A DNA stretch of 13,597 nt from an uncultured Bacillota bacterium (GTDB lineage Bacteria; Bacillota; Clostridia; Caldicoprobacterales; UBA3941), in contig CALGOY010000246.1 in NCBI GenBank assembly GCA_937960725.1, forward strand, positions 1-13,597. The letters run 5' to 3'. Position 1 is the first letter of the stretch. Each line of letters begins with the position of its first letter. A program made the position numbers and the translations under genes. Positions 1 through 7,516 of this stretch are shown here, one piece after another. Below the pieces are notes generated by a model. That model was not told the DNA's origin. It made no database searches and saw only the letters and a list, made by a program, of their open reading frames with translations.

Positions 1-18
1 CATTGCTAATATCCTCAA
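1..18 (-). CDS. ruvX: Probable 5' end of ruvX/yqgF (Holliday junction resolvase-like), cut by window edge
   Basis: Only six codons are visible. Reading the minus strand from position 18 gives TTG AGG ATA TTA GCA ATG, i.e. M-R-I-L-A-M, which matches the usual N-terminus of RuvX/YqgF proteins (MRIL followed by a short hydrophobic strand and then an Asp). A GGAGG ribosome binding site at 27-31 stands 8 bases before the TTG. In many Firmicutes ruvX follows alaS and ireB, which fits the position here just after the aldo/keto reductase. RuvX-family proteins are predicted Holliday junction resolvases also implicated in rRNA processing. The call rests on six residues, a good ribosome binding site and conserved context; the rest of the gene lies outside the window. 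Confidence 0.5.
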
Positions 19-49
19 GTATCTTTCCTCCGTTCTAAAGTAGCAACAT

Positions 50-997
50 TTATATTATCTTAATAGCAAGCTCTTTGCATGCAGATCCACAATAGCCGCA
101 TAAGATGCATTTTTTTGCATCTACCTCAACCTTGCCTTGTTCATTCAACTTCAACGCCTCCTGGCCACATCGCTCAATACACTCTCCACAGCCCTGACAC
201 CAATCCTGGATGAACAGCTGCCGTTTATAACCTTTTAATGCCTCAATTAGCTCCTTGGATAGCGGCTTTTGCTCAAATATTTTTATATTGGCTTCAACTT
301 CCTCTATCCTCTGCATTCCTACAGCTATAGAATGCACATAAGGAAAATTTAATATATATTCAAAAGCCTGCTCAAATCTGGAAATTAGGTGTCCACCACC
401 TAGGGGCTTCATAGCATATATTCCCTTTCCCGCCTTATACGCTTTCTTAACAGCCCTTTCCATATCTTTTAAAGTTCCGTCAACGATGCCAAAACCGCGA
501 TAGTTTATTATAGGATGAATGACATCTATTTCCTCGATCTCCGCTGCTGCTTCCACAGCCGCTACGTGATGGGTTGATATGCCTACTCCCCGTATTATAC
601 CTTTTTCTTTACACTTTATAAAAAATTCAAGAGCCTCCCAGTGCCCTTTAATTGTGAGAGGCCCTTCCTGTTCATGCAGAAGAAAAAAATCTACATAATC
701 CCTGCCAATTCCTTTAAGACAGCGCTCTAAAGTCTCCTCGGCTGTTTTAACATCATAAGCGTAAGACTTACTAGCTACGACAAGATCAGGGTAAGTTTTT
801 ATCACTTCTCTTATATAAGGATATGTTCCATATAAATCGGCTGTATCCACAAAGTTGACCCCTTCTTCTACCGCTTTTTGCAGGATCTTAACTCCTTCAG
901 CCAGTGGTAGATTTTTCTGAAGTGGTCCGATGGTCAAGGAGCCGAAACATAGCTTAGAAACCACCACTCCTGTATTTCCAAGACTTACATACTGCAT
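50..997 (-). CDS. Aldo/keto reductase with C-terminal 2x[4Fe-4S] ferredoxin domain
   Basis: This 315-residue protein is a predicted oxidoreductase of the COG1453 type. The N-terminal TIM barrel (about residues 1-250) carries the aldo/keto reductase tetrad: Asp51 and Tyr56 (VDTADLYG), Lys77 (ASKSY) and His108 (FLLHEQ). The C-terminus has two CX2CX2CX3C motifs (Cys267/270/273/277 and Cys297/300/303/307), predicting two [4Fe-4S] clusters, so electrons could pass between ferredoxin and a nicotinamide- or substrate-linked site. The fourth Cys of each motif is followed by Gly or Lys rather than the usual Pro. There is no signal peptide, so it should be cytoplasmic. The ATG at 997 is preceded by an AAAGG-type site, and the gene starts 20 bases after the ireB stop, so it probably belongs to the alaS-ireB transcript. 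The substrate is unknown; family-level confidence is high. Confidence 0.9.
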   Translation of the reverse strand: MQYVSLGNTGVVVSKLCFGSLTIGPLQKNLPLAEGVKILQKAVEEGVNFVDTADLYGTYPYIREVIKTYPDLVVASKSYAYDVKTAEETLERCLKGIGRDYVDFFLLHEQEGPLTIKGHWEALEFFIKCKEKGIIRGVGISTHHVAAVEAAAEIEEIDVIHPIINYRGFGIVDGTLKDMERAVKKAYKAGKGIYAMKPLGGGHLISRFEQAFEYILNFPYVHSIAVGMQRIEEVEANIKIFEQKPLSKELIEALKGYKRQLFIQDWCQGCGECIERCGQEALKLNEQGKVEVDAKKCILCGYCGSACKELAIKII

Positions 998-1017
998 ATA
1001 TACAATCGCCTTTCTTT

Positions 1018-1284
1018 CTATATATCCTTATTCTTCTCTATATAAAAGCTGATAAGCTCTTCTAAAAGCTCATCCCTCTCCAACCGGCGGATGATTGCCC
1101 GAGCATTCCGATGGCTGGTAATATAGGTGGGGTCGCCGGATATAAAATAACCCACCAGCTGATTTATAGGATCATATCCTTTTTCTTTTAAAGCATCAAA
1201 AACCGTCAACAATATATCTTTAGGAGTATCCTTTGGCTCCTTTTCTATTTTAAACATAGTGGTTTCTTGAAAATTGTCTTTCAT
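1018..1284 (-). CDS. ireB: IreB-family regulatory phosphoprotein (DUF965/YrzL)
   Basis: This 88-residue protein has the full length and signature of the IreB family: the central stretch with [19 protein letters not shown] (residues 37-55) and the following [21 protein letters not shown] segment. In Enterococcus faecalis, IreB is a small cytoplasmic target of the Ser/Thr kinase IreK, is phosphorylated on N-terminal threonines, and lowers cephalosporin resistance. Here the N-terminus offers Thr8 and Thr9 as candidate phosphosites, though equivalence to the enterococcal sites is inference. An AGGAGAGG ribosome binding site precedes the ATG at 1284. It follows alaS by 96 bases, the standard Firmicutes arrangement, and is followed closely by the aldo/keto reductase gene. 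It is probably transcribed from the alaS promoter, with a possible weak promoter of its own at 1322-1350. Confidence 0.95.
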   Translation of the reverse strand: MKDNFQETTMFKIEKEPKDTPKDILLTVFDALKEKGYDPINQLVGYFISGDPTYITSHRNARAIIRRLERDELLEELISFYIEKNKDI

Positions 1285-1321
1285 GGAACATATCCTCTCC
1301 TTACAATACTCTTCAATTTAT

Positions 1322-1350
1322 ATATTACTCCATATAAGCAAACTTAACAA
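1322..1350 (-). promoter_or_regulatory. Possible sigma-A promoter for ireB and the aldo/keto reductase
   Basis: The minus strand shows TTGTTA (1350-1345), a 17-base spacer and TAATAT (1327-1322) in the 96-base gap between alaS and ireB. Each hexamer matches consensus at only 4 of 6 positions in AT-rich DNA, so chance is a real possibility. If active, it would uncouple ireB and the reductase from T-box control of alaS. Confidence 0.3.
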
Positions 1351-1380
1351 TCCCCTAAAATGAATTATTTTCCGCTTATT

Positions 1381-4026
1381 TTAATTTATACCCAATTGTT
1401 CCTTAAGTAAAACATCAACCTTTTGTAAAGCTGCAGATATTTTAGAGGGATCTTTACCGCCTGCCTGTGCCATATCTGGGCGCCCTCCACCGCCTCCTCC
1501 AGCAATCTTGGCCACTTCTCTCAGTAAATTCCCTGCATGCACTCCTTTTGCAACAGCATCTTTTGTTGCTGCAGCTACAAATAGAACCTTTCCTTGGCTT
1601 TCGGAAGCAAGAACTACTACCCCTGATTTAATGCGATCTCTTATTAAATCAGCAACTTCCCGCAATCCTTTGGCATCCTGACCGCTTAACTCAGCTGTGA
1701 TATAGGTCATATCCCCTATTTTCTTAGTATTTTTCAGCAAATCATCTATTGAGCTCTTAGCCAATTCCGCTTTAAATTTATCTATCTCTTTTTCATACTC
1801 CTTTAGCTGTTTTGAAATAGATTTTAATCTTTGAACTATATTATTGGGATTTGTCTTTAGTTCTTCTGCAATATCATTGATAGTATTTTCTAATTCTTTT
1901 ATCCTTTGATAGACAGCAGCCCCGGTCACTGCTTCGATTCTGCGGACCCCTGCAGCAACCCCAGATTCGCTAATTATCTTAAATAAGCCAGCCTGAGCAG
2001 TATTTCTTAAATGAGTTCCCCCACACAGCTCGATGCTAAAGTCTCCCATCTTTACTACCCTTACCACATCTTTATACTTTTCACCGAATAAAGCAGCAGC
2101 TCCTAATTCTTTAGCCTTACTTAAGCTTGTTTCAAAGACTTCTATAGCTAATCCTTCGAGTATTTTCTCATTCACCAGCTGCTCTACTTTTTCGATCTCT
2201 TCTTTCGTCAAAGGTGCAAAATGTGAAAAGTCAAATCGAAGCCTAGAAGGCGTTACTAAAGATCCCGCTTGCTCTACATGGGAGCCTAGCACTTCCCGCA
2301 AGGCCTTATGTAGCAAGTGGGTAGCAGAGTGATTTCTAGCGGTGGCTATGCGCCTTTCTTCATCTACTTTTGCTTTAACCATATCTCCTGTATTAAGAGA
2401 ACCTTCTATAACAACTCCCCTGTGTACAATACGATTGCCAACAATTTTCTGAGTATCATCGACCCTGACCTTTACATTTTCATTTTCCACAACTCCCGAA
2501 TCGCCTATCTGCCCGCCGCTTTCTGCATAGAAAGGGGTCTTGTCCATAACGAACAGTATTTCATCCCCTTCTCGGGCAGTTTCAACTTTCTCCTCGTCCT
2601 TGATAATAACTAAAATTTGGCTATCTGTCTCTAAACTTTCATAACCTTCAAATACAGTAGAAACGTCTGTAGGAATAAGCTTATAGGTTTGGTCATCTTC
2701 TCCCATATAGTCGGTGTCATGCCGAGCTGCTCTTGCCCGCTCCCTTTGATTTTCCATCTCTCTTTCAAAGCCCTGTTCATCTACTGATAGCCCATCTTCT
2801 TCTAATATTTCTTTAGTCAAATCGATGGGGAAACCATAAGTATCATATAGTCGAAAGGCCTTTTCTCCATCCAATACCTTTATATCGTTCTGTTTCATTT
2901 CAGCTACGTATTGCTTTAAGATTTCTAGCCCTTGATCTATTGTCTCGTTAAATCTTTCTTCTTCCAACCTTATAACTTTTAATATATAATCCTTTCTCTC
3001 TTCCAGCTCGGGGTATGCTTGTTTTGATTCTTCAATAACTACCTTTGCAACCTGGTCTAAAAATAAGTCTTTTATCCCGAGAAGTTTACCGTGGCGCGCA
3101 GCCCTTCTAAGGAGCCTCCTTAGTACATATCCCCTGCCTTCATTGGAAGGCAAAATTCCATCTGAAATCATAAATGTAGTTCCCCTGATGTGGTCGGTAA
3201 TAACCCTCAGGGATATATCCGCTTTAGGATCTTGGCCATATTCGATATTTGAAATATTAGATACTTCTTTCATAATATTTCTAATAGTATCTACCTCGAA
3301 CAGGGAATCAACCCCTTGCATTATTGCAGCAATTCGCTCTAAGCCCATACCCGTATCTATATTTGGATGCTTCAAAGGAGTATAGTTTCCTTCTTCGTCC
3401 CTATAAAATTGAGTAAATACCAGATTCCAAAACTCTATAAACCTATCACATTCACAGCCTATTGCACAATCTTCCTTGCCGCAGCCGTATTCCTCTCCTC
3501 TATCATAGTGAATTTCCGAACATGGTCCGCAGGGACCTACGCCGATCTCCCAAAAATTATCTTCTTTTCCCATTCTTACAATTCTATCAGGAGAAACTCC
3601 TATATCTTCACTCCAAATCTTGAAAGCCTCGTCGTCCTCATGGTAGATAGTAATCCACAGCCTATCTTCTGGAAGACCCAATTCCTCCGTAACATATTCC
3701 CAAGCCCATTCTATGGCTTCTTTTTTAAAATAATCTCCGAATGAAAAATTACCAAGCATTTCAAAAAAGGTACCATGACGGGCTGTCTTGCCCACTCTCT
3801 CAATATCTGGGGTTCTGATACATTTTTGACAGGTAGTAATTCTTCTCCTAGGTGGCTTCTCCTGTCCCGTAAAATAAGCCTTCATAGGTGCCATACCAGA
3901 ATTTATAAGCAATAAGCTCTTATCTTTTTCGGGCACTAGTGAAAAACTAGGAAGAACTAAATGTCCTTTCCCCTCGAAAAATTTAAGAAAGCTGCTTCGT
4001 ATTTCATTCAGTCCCATTTTCTTCAT
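1381..4026 (-). CDS. alaS: Alanine--tRNA ligase (AlaRS)
   Basis: At 881 residues this is full length for bacterial AlaRS (about 875-880). It charges tRNA-Ala in the cytoplasm and hydrolyses mischarged Ser/Gly-tRNA-Ala. The class II catalytic core is at the N-terminus (INSGMAPMK at 41-49, RHGTFFEMLGNFSFGDYFK at 83-101, DTGMGLER at 224-231). The editing domain has the zinc ligands His566/His570 (HSATH) and Cys668/His672 (CGGTH). A coiled-coil region near 707-757 leads to the C-terminal C-Ala/DHHA1 domain, with its glycine run at 843-848 followed by RPDMAQAGG. AGGAGG lies 9 bases before the ATG at 4026, which decides this start over Met4. The gene is preceded by a T-box leader and a consensus promoter and is followed by ireB, as in many Firmicutes. 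No key residue is missing. Confidence 0.99.
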   Translation of the reverse strand: MKKMGLNEIRSSFLKFFEGKGHLVLPSFSLVPEKDKSLLLINSGMAPMKAYFTGQEKPPRRRITTCQKCIRTPDIERVGKTARHGTFFEMLGNFSFGDYFKKEAIEWAWEYVTEELGLPEDRLWITIYHEDDEAFKIWSEDIGVSPDRIVRMGKEDNFWEIGVGPCGPCSEIHYDRGEEYGCGKEDCAIGCECDRFIEFWNLVFTQFYRDEEGNYTPLKHPNIDTGMGLERIAAIMQGVDSLFEVDTIRNIMKEVSNISNIEYGQDPKADISLRVITDHIRGTTFMISDGILPSNEGRGYVLRRLLRRAARHGKLLGIKDLFLDQVAKVVIEESKQAYPELEERKDYILKVIRLEEERFNETIDQGLEILKQYVAEMKQNDIKVLDGEKAFRLYDTYGFPIDLTKEILEEDGLSVDEQGFEREMENQRERARAARHDTDYMGEDDQTYKLIPTDVSTVFEGYESLETDSQILVIIKDEEKVETAREGDEILFVMDKTPFYAESGGQIGDSGVVENENVKVRVDDTQKIVGNRIVHRGVVIEGSLNTGDMVKAKVDEERRIATARNHSATHLLHKALREVLGSHVEQAGSLVTPSRLRFDFSHFAPLTKEEIEKVEQLVNEKILEGLAIEVFETSLSKAKELGAAALFGEKYKDVVRVVKMGDFSIELCGGTHLRNTAQAGLFKIISESGVAAGVRRIEAVTGAAVYQRIKELENTINDIAEELKTNPNNIVQRLKSISKQLKEYEKEIDKFKAELAKSSIDDLLKNTKKIGDMTYITAELSGQDAKGLREVADLIRDRIKSGVVVLASESQGKVLFVAAATKDAVAKGVHAGNLLREVAKIAGGGGGGRPDMAQAGGKDPSKISAALQKVDVLLKEQLGIN

Positions 4027-4054
4027 AGCTTAGATCCTCCTAAATATCTATAAA

Positions 4055-4317
4055 TTTAAAACGTCCCTTCCTAAACGGAAGGGACGTATATTTCCTACGC
4101 GGTACCACCCTTGTTATCGAATCCAAAGGGATGCGATCACTTCATTGAAGATAACGGCTTAGACCGTTACAGCCTACTAATTTTCAGCTGTAATACTCCG
4201 GGATGGCTTCAACCGACCATCTTCAAAGGGCTCCCACCAATCCCTTCTCGCTGGAGAATTGGGTTCGGTTTACTCTTTCCCATCAACGTATTTACCATAT
4301 TTTATATTTTCATATAT
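4055..4317 (-). ncRNA. T-box leader (alanine-specific, specifier GCC) of alaS
   Basis: This leader fills the gap upstream of alaS and should sense uncharged tRNA-Ala. The T-box core AGGGTGGTACCGCG is at 4111-4098. Stem I shows the specifier loop: GATGGGAAAGAGTA on the 5' side, a perfect AACCGA/TCGGTT helix above it, and GAA-GCC-A on the 3' side, with GCC (Ala) at 4207-4205. A second helix, TTACAGC/GCTGTAA (about 4193-4166), follows. The UGGU of the antiterminator bulge (4107-4104) can pair with an acceptor end whose discriminator is A, as in tRNA-Ala. AAGGG (4112-4108) can pair with CCCTT (4083-4079), which is also in the terminator arm, so antiterminator and terminator exclude each other. 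The 5' end is estimated from the promoter. Confidence 0.95.
4058..4087 (-). terminator. T-box regulated intrinsic terminator of the alaS leader
   Basis: An 11-base-pair perfect stem (4087-4077 with 4071-4061), a five-base loop GTTTA and a short run of four T residues follow the T-box core. Its 5' arm contains the CCCTT that pairs with the T-box sequence in the antiterminator. The T tract is short, so termination may be leaky. It ends about 30 bases before the alaS start codon. Confidence 0.9.
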
Positions 4318-4323
4318 AACTGA

Positions 4324-4352
4324 ATTATATAGAAAATCTATGAGCTTGTCAA
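4324..4352 (-). promoter_or_regulatory. Perfect-consensus sigma-A promoter of alaS
   Basis: The minus strand has TTGACA (4352-4347), a 17-base spacer and TATAAT (4329-4324), so both hexamers match consensus fully. The TGA stop codon of the upstream AI-2E permease gene (4351-4349) lies inside the -35 hexamer. Initiation is expected near 4317, just before the T-box stem I. Confidence 0.85.
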
Positions 4353-5416
4353 TATCTCCACTGTTTTTCAGACCAATCGCTGGAAACTATACTAATATAA
4401 ATATTCTTAAATATGATTTTCAATATTAAAGCCATCGGAACCGCAAACAGCATTCCTAATACGCCAAAGAAGAAGCCTCCCAGCCAGAGAACAATTATGA
4501 TATACACAGGATGAAGACCCACATGGGCACCCATGATTTTAGGGGTAAAAATGTTGCCTTCCATTTGTTGGGCCAGTAGAGTTATTACAATAGTCCAAAA
4601 TAATTTAGATGGTGAATCTAAAGCTGCAATAACTACCGCAGGAATTGCACCTAAAAAAGGGCCGAAATAAGGTATTATTTCAAAAACACCGGCTAATAGA
4701 CCTAGCACCATAGCATAGGGCAGATCTATAATCCAATATCCAACGGTAGTTAATATCCCTATGCTAGCTCCAATCAACAGCTGTCCGCGAATAACTTGGT
4801 TTAAAACTTCAGTAATCTGTAAAGCTATCTTAAGCACGCTTCCCCTTGATTTTGAAGGGATAAGACTCATTATAACTTTTTTAAAGTACTCCCTATCTTT
4901 TATAAAGTAAAAGCTTAAAACCGGTACTGTAAAAAGACCCGCTATCCGTCCTACTCCATTTATAACCCCATCTAAGCTTTTTTTGAAAAGCGAAATCGCC
5001 TTTTTTTCCATCTCTTCTACGAGCTCATTTAAAGTAGCCTGAACACTATAGGGCAATCCCATATCTTCCAAGGATGTTTGTAGTCTATCTATAAGTTCTT
5101 TTAGCTGCAGCGTAAAATTTGGTAGCCTTTCAATTAGCGCCGTCAATTGTTTTATAAATTTAGGAACAACCAACAGAAAAAATAAAGCCAATCCCAATAT
5201 TATAACCAAGAACAATAAAATTACAGCTATAGACCTTGGCATGTATTTTTCAAGCCATCGGCTTATAGGAACCAATAAGTATGCTATAACAATCCCATAA
5301 AAAACAAAAGAAAAAACCATAGAGATTTTTGCCCAGTGGAAGATTATCCCCCACAGCAAAAGGCTTATTATTAAAAATACAAGGAATCCTACTGAATACT
5401 TTTTCTTCTCTTTCAT
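4349..5416 (-). CDS. AI-2E family transporter (UPF0118 permease, YrrI/PerM-like)
   Basis: This 355-residue polytopic membrane protein has the layout of the AI-2E/UPF0118 family. N-terminal membrane segments fall near residues 9-28, 32-50 and 62-84, followed by a soluble amphipathic region at about 87-155. Conserved features include PVLSFYFIKDR (164-174), re-entrant and membrane segments near 212-265, EIIPYFGPFLGAIPA (246-260), TPKIMGAHVGLHPV (291-304) and a last hydrophobic block at 303-337. Family members are proposed to export AI-2, small molecules or ions; the substrate here cannot be told from sequence. The ATG at 5416 is preceded by AGGGCGG. The gene starts 40 bases after the PRC-barrel gene and probably shares its transcript. 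It corresponds in position to B. subtilis yrrI upstream of alaS. No terminator is evident before the alaS promoter. Confidence 0.93.
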   Translation of the reverse strand: MKEKKKYSVGFLVFLIISLLLWGIIFHWAKISMVFSFVFYGIVIAYLLVPISRWLEKYMPRSIAVILLFLVIILGLALFFLLVVPKFIKQLTALIERLPNFTLQLKELIDRLQTSLEDMGLPYSVQATLNELVEEMEKKAISLFKKSLDGVINGVGRIAGLFTVPVLSFYFIKDREYFKKVIMSLIPSKSRGSVLKIALQITEVLNQVIRGQLLIGASIGILTTVGYWIIDLPYAMVLGLLAGVFEIIPYFGPFLGAIPAVVIAALDSPSKLFWTIVITLLAQQMEGNIFTPKIMGAHVGLHPVYIIIVLWLGGFFFGVLGMLFAVPMALILKIIFKNIYISIVSSDWSEKQWRY

Positions 5417-5456
5417 CGTTTCCGCCCTGTTCTCTTTATTCCTAACTTTTTCAAAA

Positions 5457-5969
5457 TTAGTTGAAAAATATATTTTTTAAACCTCCGTTGTTTGATATAA
5501 TATCATCACTTTGCTCTGCAGAAATGACAAGGACATCTCCATTTAACCGATACATTGGATCTTGAGGCAATAACTTTCTGCCATCTACTAAATCATCAAT
5601 AAAACCCTTTGAAATTTCGTAGCCTACTACAGTGCCTTCTTCAGAATCAAATACAATATCGCTTATAGTTCCAATCTCGCGACCATCTATACCCATTACA
5701 GTTATCCCTAAAATTGGGGAAGGCTTCTCCACAGCTTTCCTATCGCTTAAATAATCTTCCTGAACTATTACAGCTGCTTTCCCAAAGGTAATTATTTTAT
5801 CCAAAGGTATATAAATAGAGCCCGATAATCGCCTATGATCCTGCACCAGTATTCCATCGATTTTCTTCCTTCCGGAGATATACCAAACTTCAGAAACAGT
5901 CCCAATTCTCTCCCCATTTGCCCCGCAGATAACCGGCATCCCTTTTATTGATTGACTATTCAAGAGCAT
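5457..5969 (-). CDS. PRC-barrel domain protein, two tandem domains (YrrD-like)
   Basis: This is a 170-residue protein from the ATG at 5969. An AAGGGG ribosome binding site lies 9 bases before that ATG, whereas a TTG two codons upstream (5975) would be only 3 bases from it, so the ATG is preferred. Two similar beta-rich units are visible: residues ~8-70 (GMPVICGANGERIGTVSEVWY ...) and ~83-155 (GITVMGIDGREIGTISDIVFD ...). Both repeat the G-x-x-I/V-G-T-V/I-S pattern of PRC-barrel domains, known from photosynthetic reaction centre H subunits and RimM. The protein lacks a signal peptide or membrane segment. Tandem PRC-barrel proteins sit near mnmA/alaS in other Firmicutes (yrrD in B. subtilis), but their role is not established. 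It follows a probable terminator after mnmA, so it may have its own promoter that I cannot identify. Confidence 0.88.
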   Translation of the reverse strand: MLLNSQSIKGMPVICGANGERIGTVSEVWYISGRKKIDGILVQDHRRLSGSIYIPLDKIITFGKAAVIVQEDYLSDRKAVEKPSPILGITVMGIDGREIGTISDIVFDSEEGTVVGYEISKGFIDDLVDGRKLLPQDPMYRLNGDVLVISAEQSDDIISNNGGLKNIFFN

Positions 5970-6013
5970 ACCCAACTACCCCTTATTTTCGTTTATATAG
6001 CTTATTTTTCTCC

Positions 6014-6073
6014 AAAAATAAAAAAAAATAAGTGGGAAGAATTAGTCTATCCTCTGCTTAATAATTCCCCCAC
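6014..6073 (-). terminator. Probable intrinsic terminator overlapping the 3' end of mnmA
   Basis: GTGGGGGAATTA (6073-6062, inside the last mnmA codons) can pair with TAATTCTTCCCAC (6044-6032), using one bulged base and one G-T pair. The loop is 17 bases and includes most of the final codons. A T-rich tract follows: nine T residues at 6028-6020, then five more at 6018-6014. It would end the rrf2-iscS-iscU-mnmA transcript before the PRC-barrel gene. The long loop makes its strength uncertain. Confidence 0.65.
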
Positions 6074-7133
6074 CTATTACATTATCACCATCATAGAACA
6101 CAGCCGCCTGTCCAGGAGTTATAGCGCGCTGTGGTTCTTCAAAACAAACCTTCACTAGGCCATCGCCTAGCGGCATGATAGTTGCTCTTGCCTCCGGAGC
6201 TGTGTATCTAATTTTTACAGCTACGTCTAGCGGCTTTTCAAGTTTATCTATCATGATAAAGTTTAGATCCTCAACGATCATCTCCTGGCTAAAGACATCT
6301 TCATTATCCCCAAGAACTACTATATCATTTTCTGCATCTATGTCTACTACATACATGGGCTTACCTAAGGCTATGCCTAGCCCTTTTCTTTGTCCTATAG
6401 TGTAATGGACTATACCTTTATGGCGTCCTAGTATATTTCCTTCAGTATCTACAAAATACCCTGGCTTTACCTTACCAGGCATTCTCTCTTCTATAAATTT
6501 TCCATAATCATTATCATCTACAAAACAAATTTCCTGGCTATCTGGCTTCCGGGCCACGGTTAATCCTATTCCCTCGGCAATATTTCTAATCTCTTCTTTA
6601 GTATAATCTCCTAAAGGCATAAGCGTGTGCTGAAGCTGATACTGAGTCATTGAATATAGAGCGTAGGTTTGATCTTTTCCTGCATCTGCAGATCGCTTTA
6701 GTAAAAATCTTCCCAGCTTTTCATCTCGGACTATCCTTGCATAATGCCCTGTTGCCACATAATATGCATCTAATGAGTGAGCTTTTCGAATAAATTCTTC
6801 AAACTTTATATATCGGTTACATGCAATACAGGGATTAGGAGTTCTCCCCTTTAAATATTCATCTACAAAGTAGTCGATGACCTTTCTTTCAAACACCTCT
6901 TTGAAATTCATTACGTAATATGGAATACCAAGCTGGTTAGCAACCCTGCGGGCATCATCCACTGCAGAAAGGGAGCAGCATCCTCCCTCCCTCTCCCGCA
7001 CCTCGTCATCCATATCCGGCCAGATCTGCATTGTAACTCCAATTACTTCATAGCCTTGCTCCTTGAGGATATATGCGGCAACAGAGCTGTCTACGCCCCC
7101 GCTCATGCCTACTAAAACTCTATTCTTATTCAT
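6042..7133 (-). CDS. mnmA: tRNA-specific 2-thiouridylase MnmA
   Basis: This full-length 363-residue enzyme activates U34 of tRNA-Lys/Glu/Gln with ATP and inserts sulfur to form 2-thiouridine. The PP-loop ATP-binding motif SGGVDSS is at residues 11-17. The family Cys pair is present: Cys105 in NPCIACN (nucleophile position) and Cys203 in [13 protein letters not shown] (129-133), KDQTYAL (153-159) and the GQRKGLGI loop (247-254) are also conserved. A GGCC pair at 51-53 occurs in many Gram-positive homologues. The ATG at 7133 overlaps the iscU stop codon by four bases (ATGA), implying translational coupling. Sulfur probably comes from IscS encoded two genes upstream. B. subtilis has mnmA next to its dedicated desulfurase yrvO; here iscU intervenes. 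Confidence 0.98.
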   Translation of the reverse strand: MNKNRVLVGMSGGVDSSVAAYILKEQGYEVIGVTMQIWPDMDDEVREREGGCCSLSAVDDARRVANQLGIPYYVMNFKEVFERKVIDYFVDEYLKGRTPNPCIACNRYIKFEEFIRKAHSLDAYYVATGHYARIVRDEKLGRFLLKRSADAGKDQTYALYSMTQYQLQHTLMPLGDYTKEEIRNIAEGIGLTVARKPDSQEICFVDDNDYGKFIEERMPGKVKPGYFVDTEGNILGRHKGIVHYTIGQRKGLGIALGKPMYVVDIDAENDIVVLGDNEDVFSQEMIVEDLNFIMIDKLEKPLDVAVKIRYTAPEARATIMPLGDGLVKVCFEEPQRAITPGQAAVFYDGDNVIGGGIIKQRID

Positions 7134-7516
7134 TTATTCACCTGCTTGCTGCTTTGCTTCCTCTTATAATCTTCTATGGCTGACTTGATGGCTTCTTCAG
7201 CTAATACTGAACAGTGCATTTTCACAGGGGGCAAACCATCTAGCGCTTCAGCAACAGCCTTGTTAGTAATAGCCAGGGCTTCATCTATAGTTTTACCCTT
7301 TATAAGCTCGGTAGCCATACTGCTGCTTGCAATAGCAGCCCCGCAGCCAAAGGTTTTAAATTTAACATCTTTAATAATATCGTCCTCTATCTTTAAATAT
7401 ATTCTCATAATATCTCCACATTTTGCGTTACCAACTTCCCCTACACCGTCTGGATTTTCAATTTTCACTACATTTCTAGGATTCATAAAATGATCCATTA
7501 CTTTTTCACTATACAT
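7130..7516 (-). CDS. iscU: Fe-S cluster assembly scaffold IscU/NifU-N
   Basis: This is a 128-residue scaffold on which [2Fe-2S] and [4Fe-4S] clusters are built with sulfur from IscS. The three cluster cysteines and the conserved aspartate are present: Cys33 and Asp35 (AKCGD), Cys58 (FGCGA) and Cys102 (MHCSV). LPPVK (95-99), the HscA-chaperone recognition motif of proteobacterial IscU, is retained although no hsc genes are nearby. An AAGGAGG site 8 bases before the ATG at 7516 fixes the start and gives the typical N-terminus [16 protein letters not shown]; an extension to 7543 would put this site inside the gene. It overlaps the iscS 3' end by 8 bases and the mnmA start by 4, so iscS-iscU-mnmA is tightly coupled. 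The Asp and short length separate it from SufU, which carries an insertion. Confidence 0.96.
   Translation of the reverse strand: MYSEKVMDHFMNPRNVVKIENPDGVGEVGNAKCGDIMRIYLKIEDDIIKDVKFKTFGCGAAIASSSMATELIKGKTIDEALAITNKAVAEALDGLPPVKMHCSVLAEEAIKSAIEDYKRKQSSKQVNK

Noticed and set aside
2033..3744. Several plus-strand open frames of 80-125 codons opposite alaS
   Set aside because: They are antisense to a fully conserved alaS frame, have no ribosome binding sites, and their translations resemble no protein family.
4200..4207. GGAGTA near 4199-4194 as an alternative specifier region
   Set aside because: The GAA-GCC-A context opposite AGTA, flanked by the AACCGA/TCGGTT helix, fits the specifier loop; the later GGAGTA lies after stem I.
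4111..4323. Plus-strand 70-codon open frame in the alaS upstream region
   Set aside because: It is the complement of the T-box leader, whose conserved RNA elements explain the sequence fully.
5985..6031. AT-only inverted repeat CTTATTTTT ... AAAAATAAG upstream of the PRC-barrel gene
   Set aside because: Composed only of A/T pairs around a homopolymer run; expected by chance in such sequence, and the GC-rich hairpin just upstream explains the T tract better.
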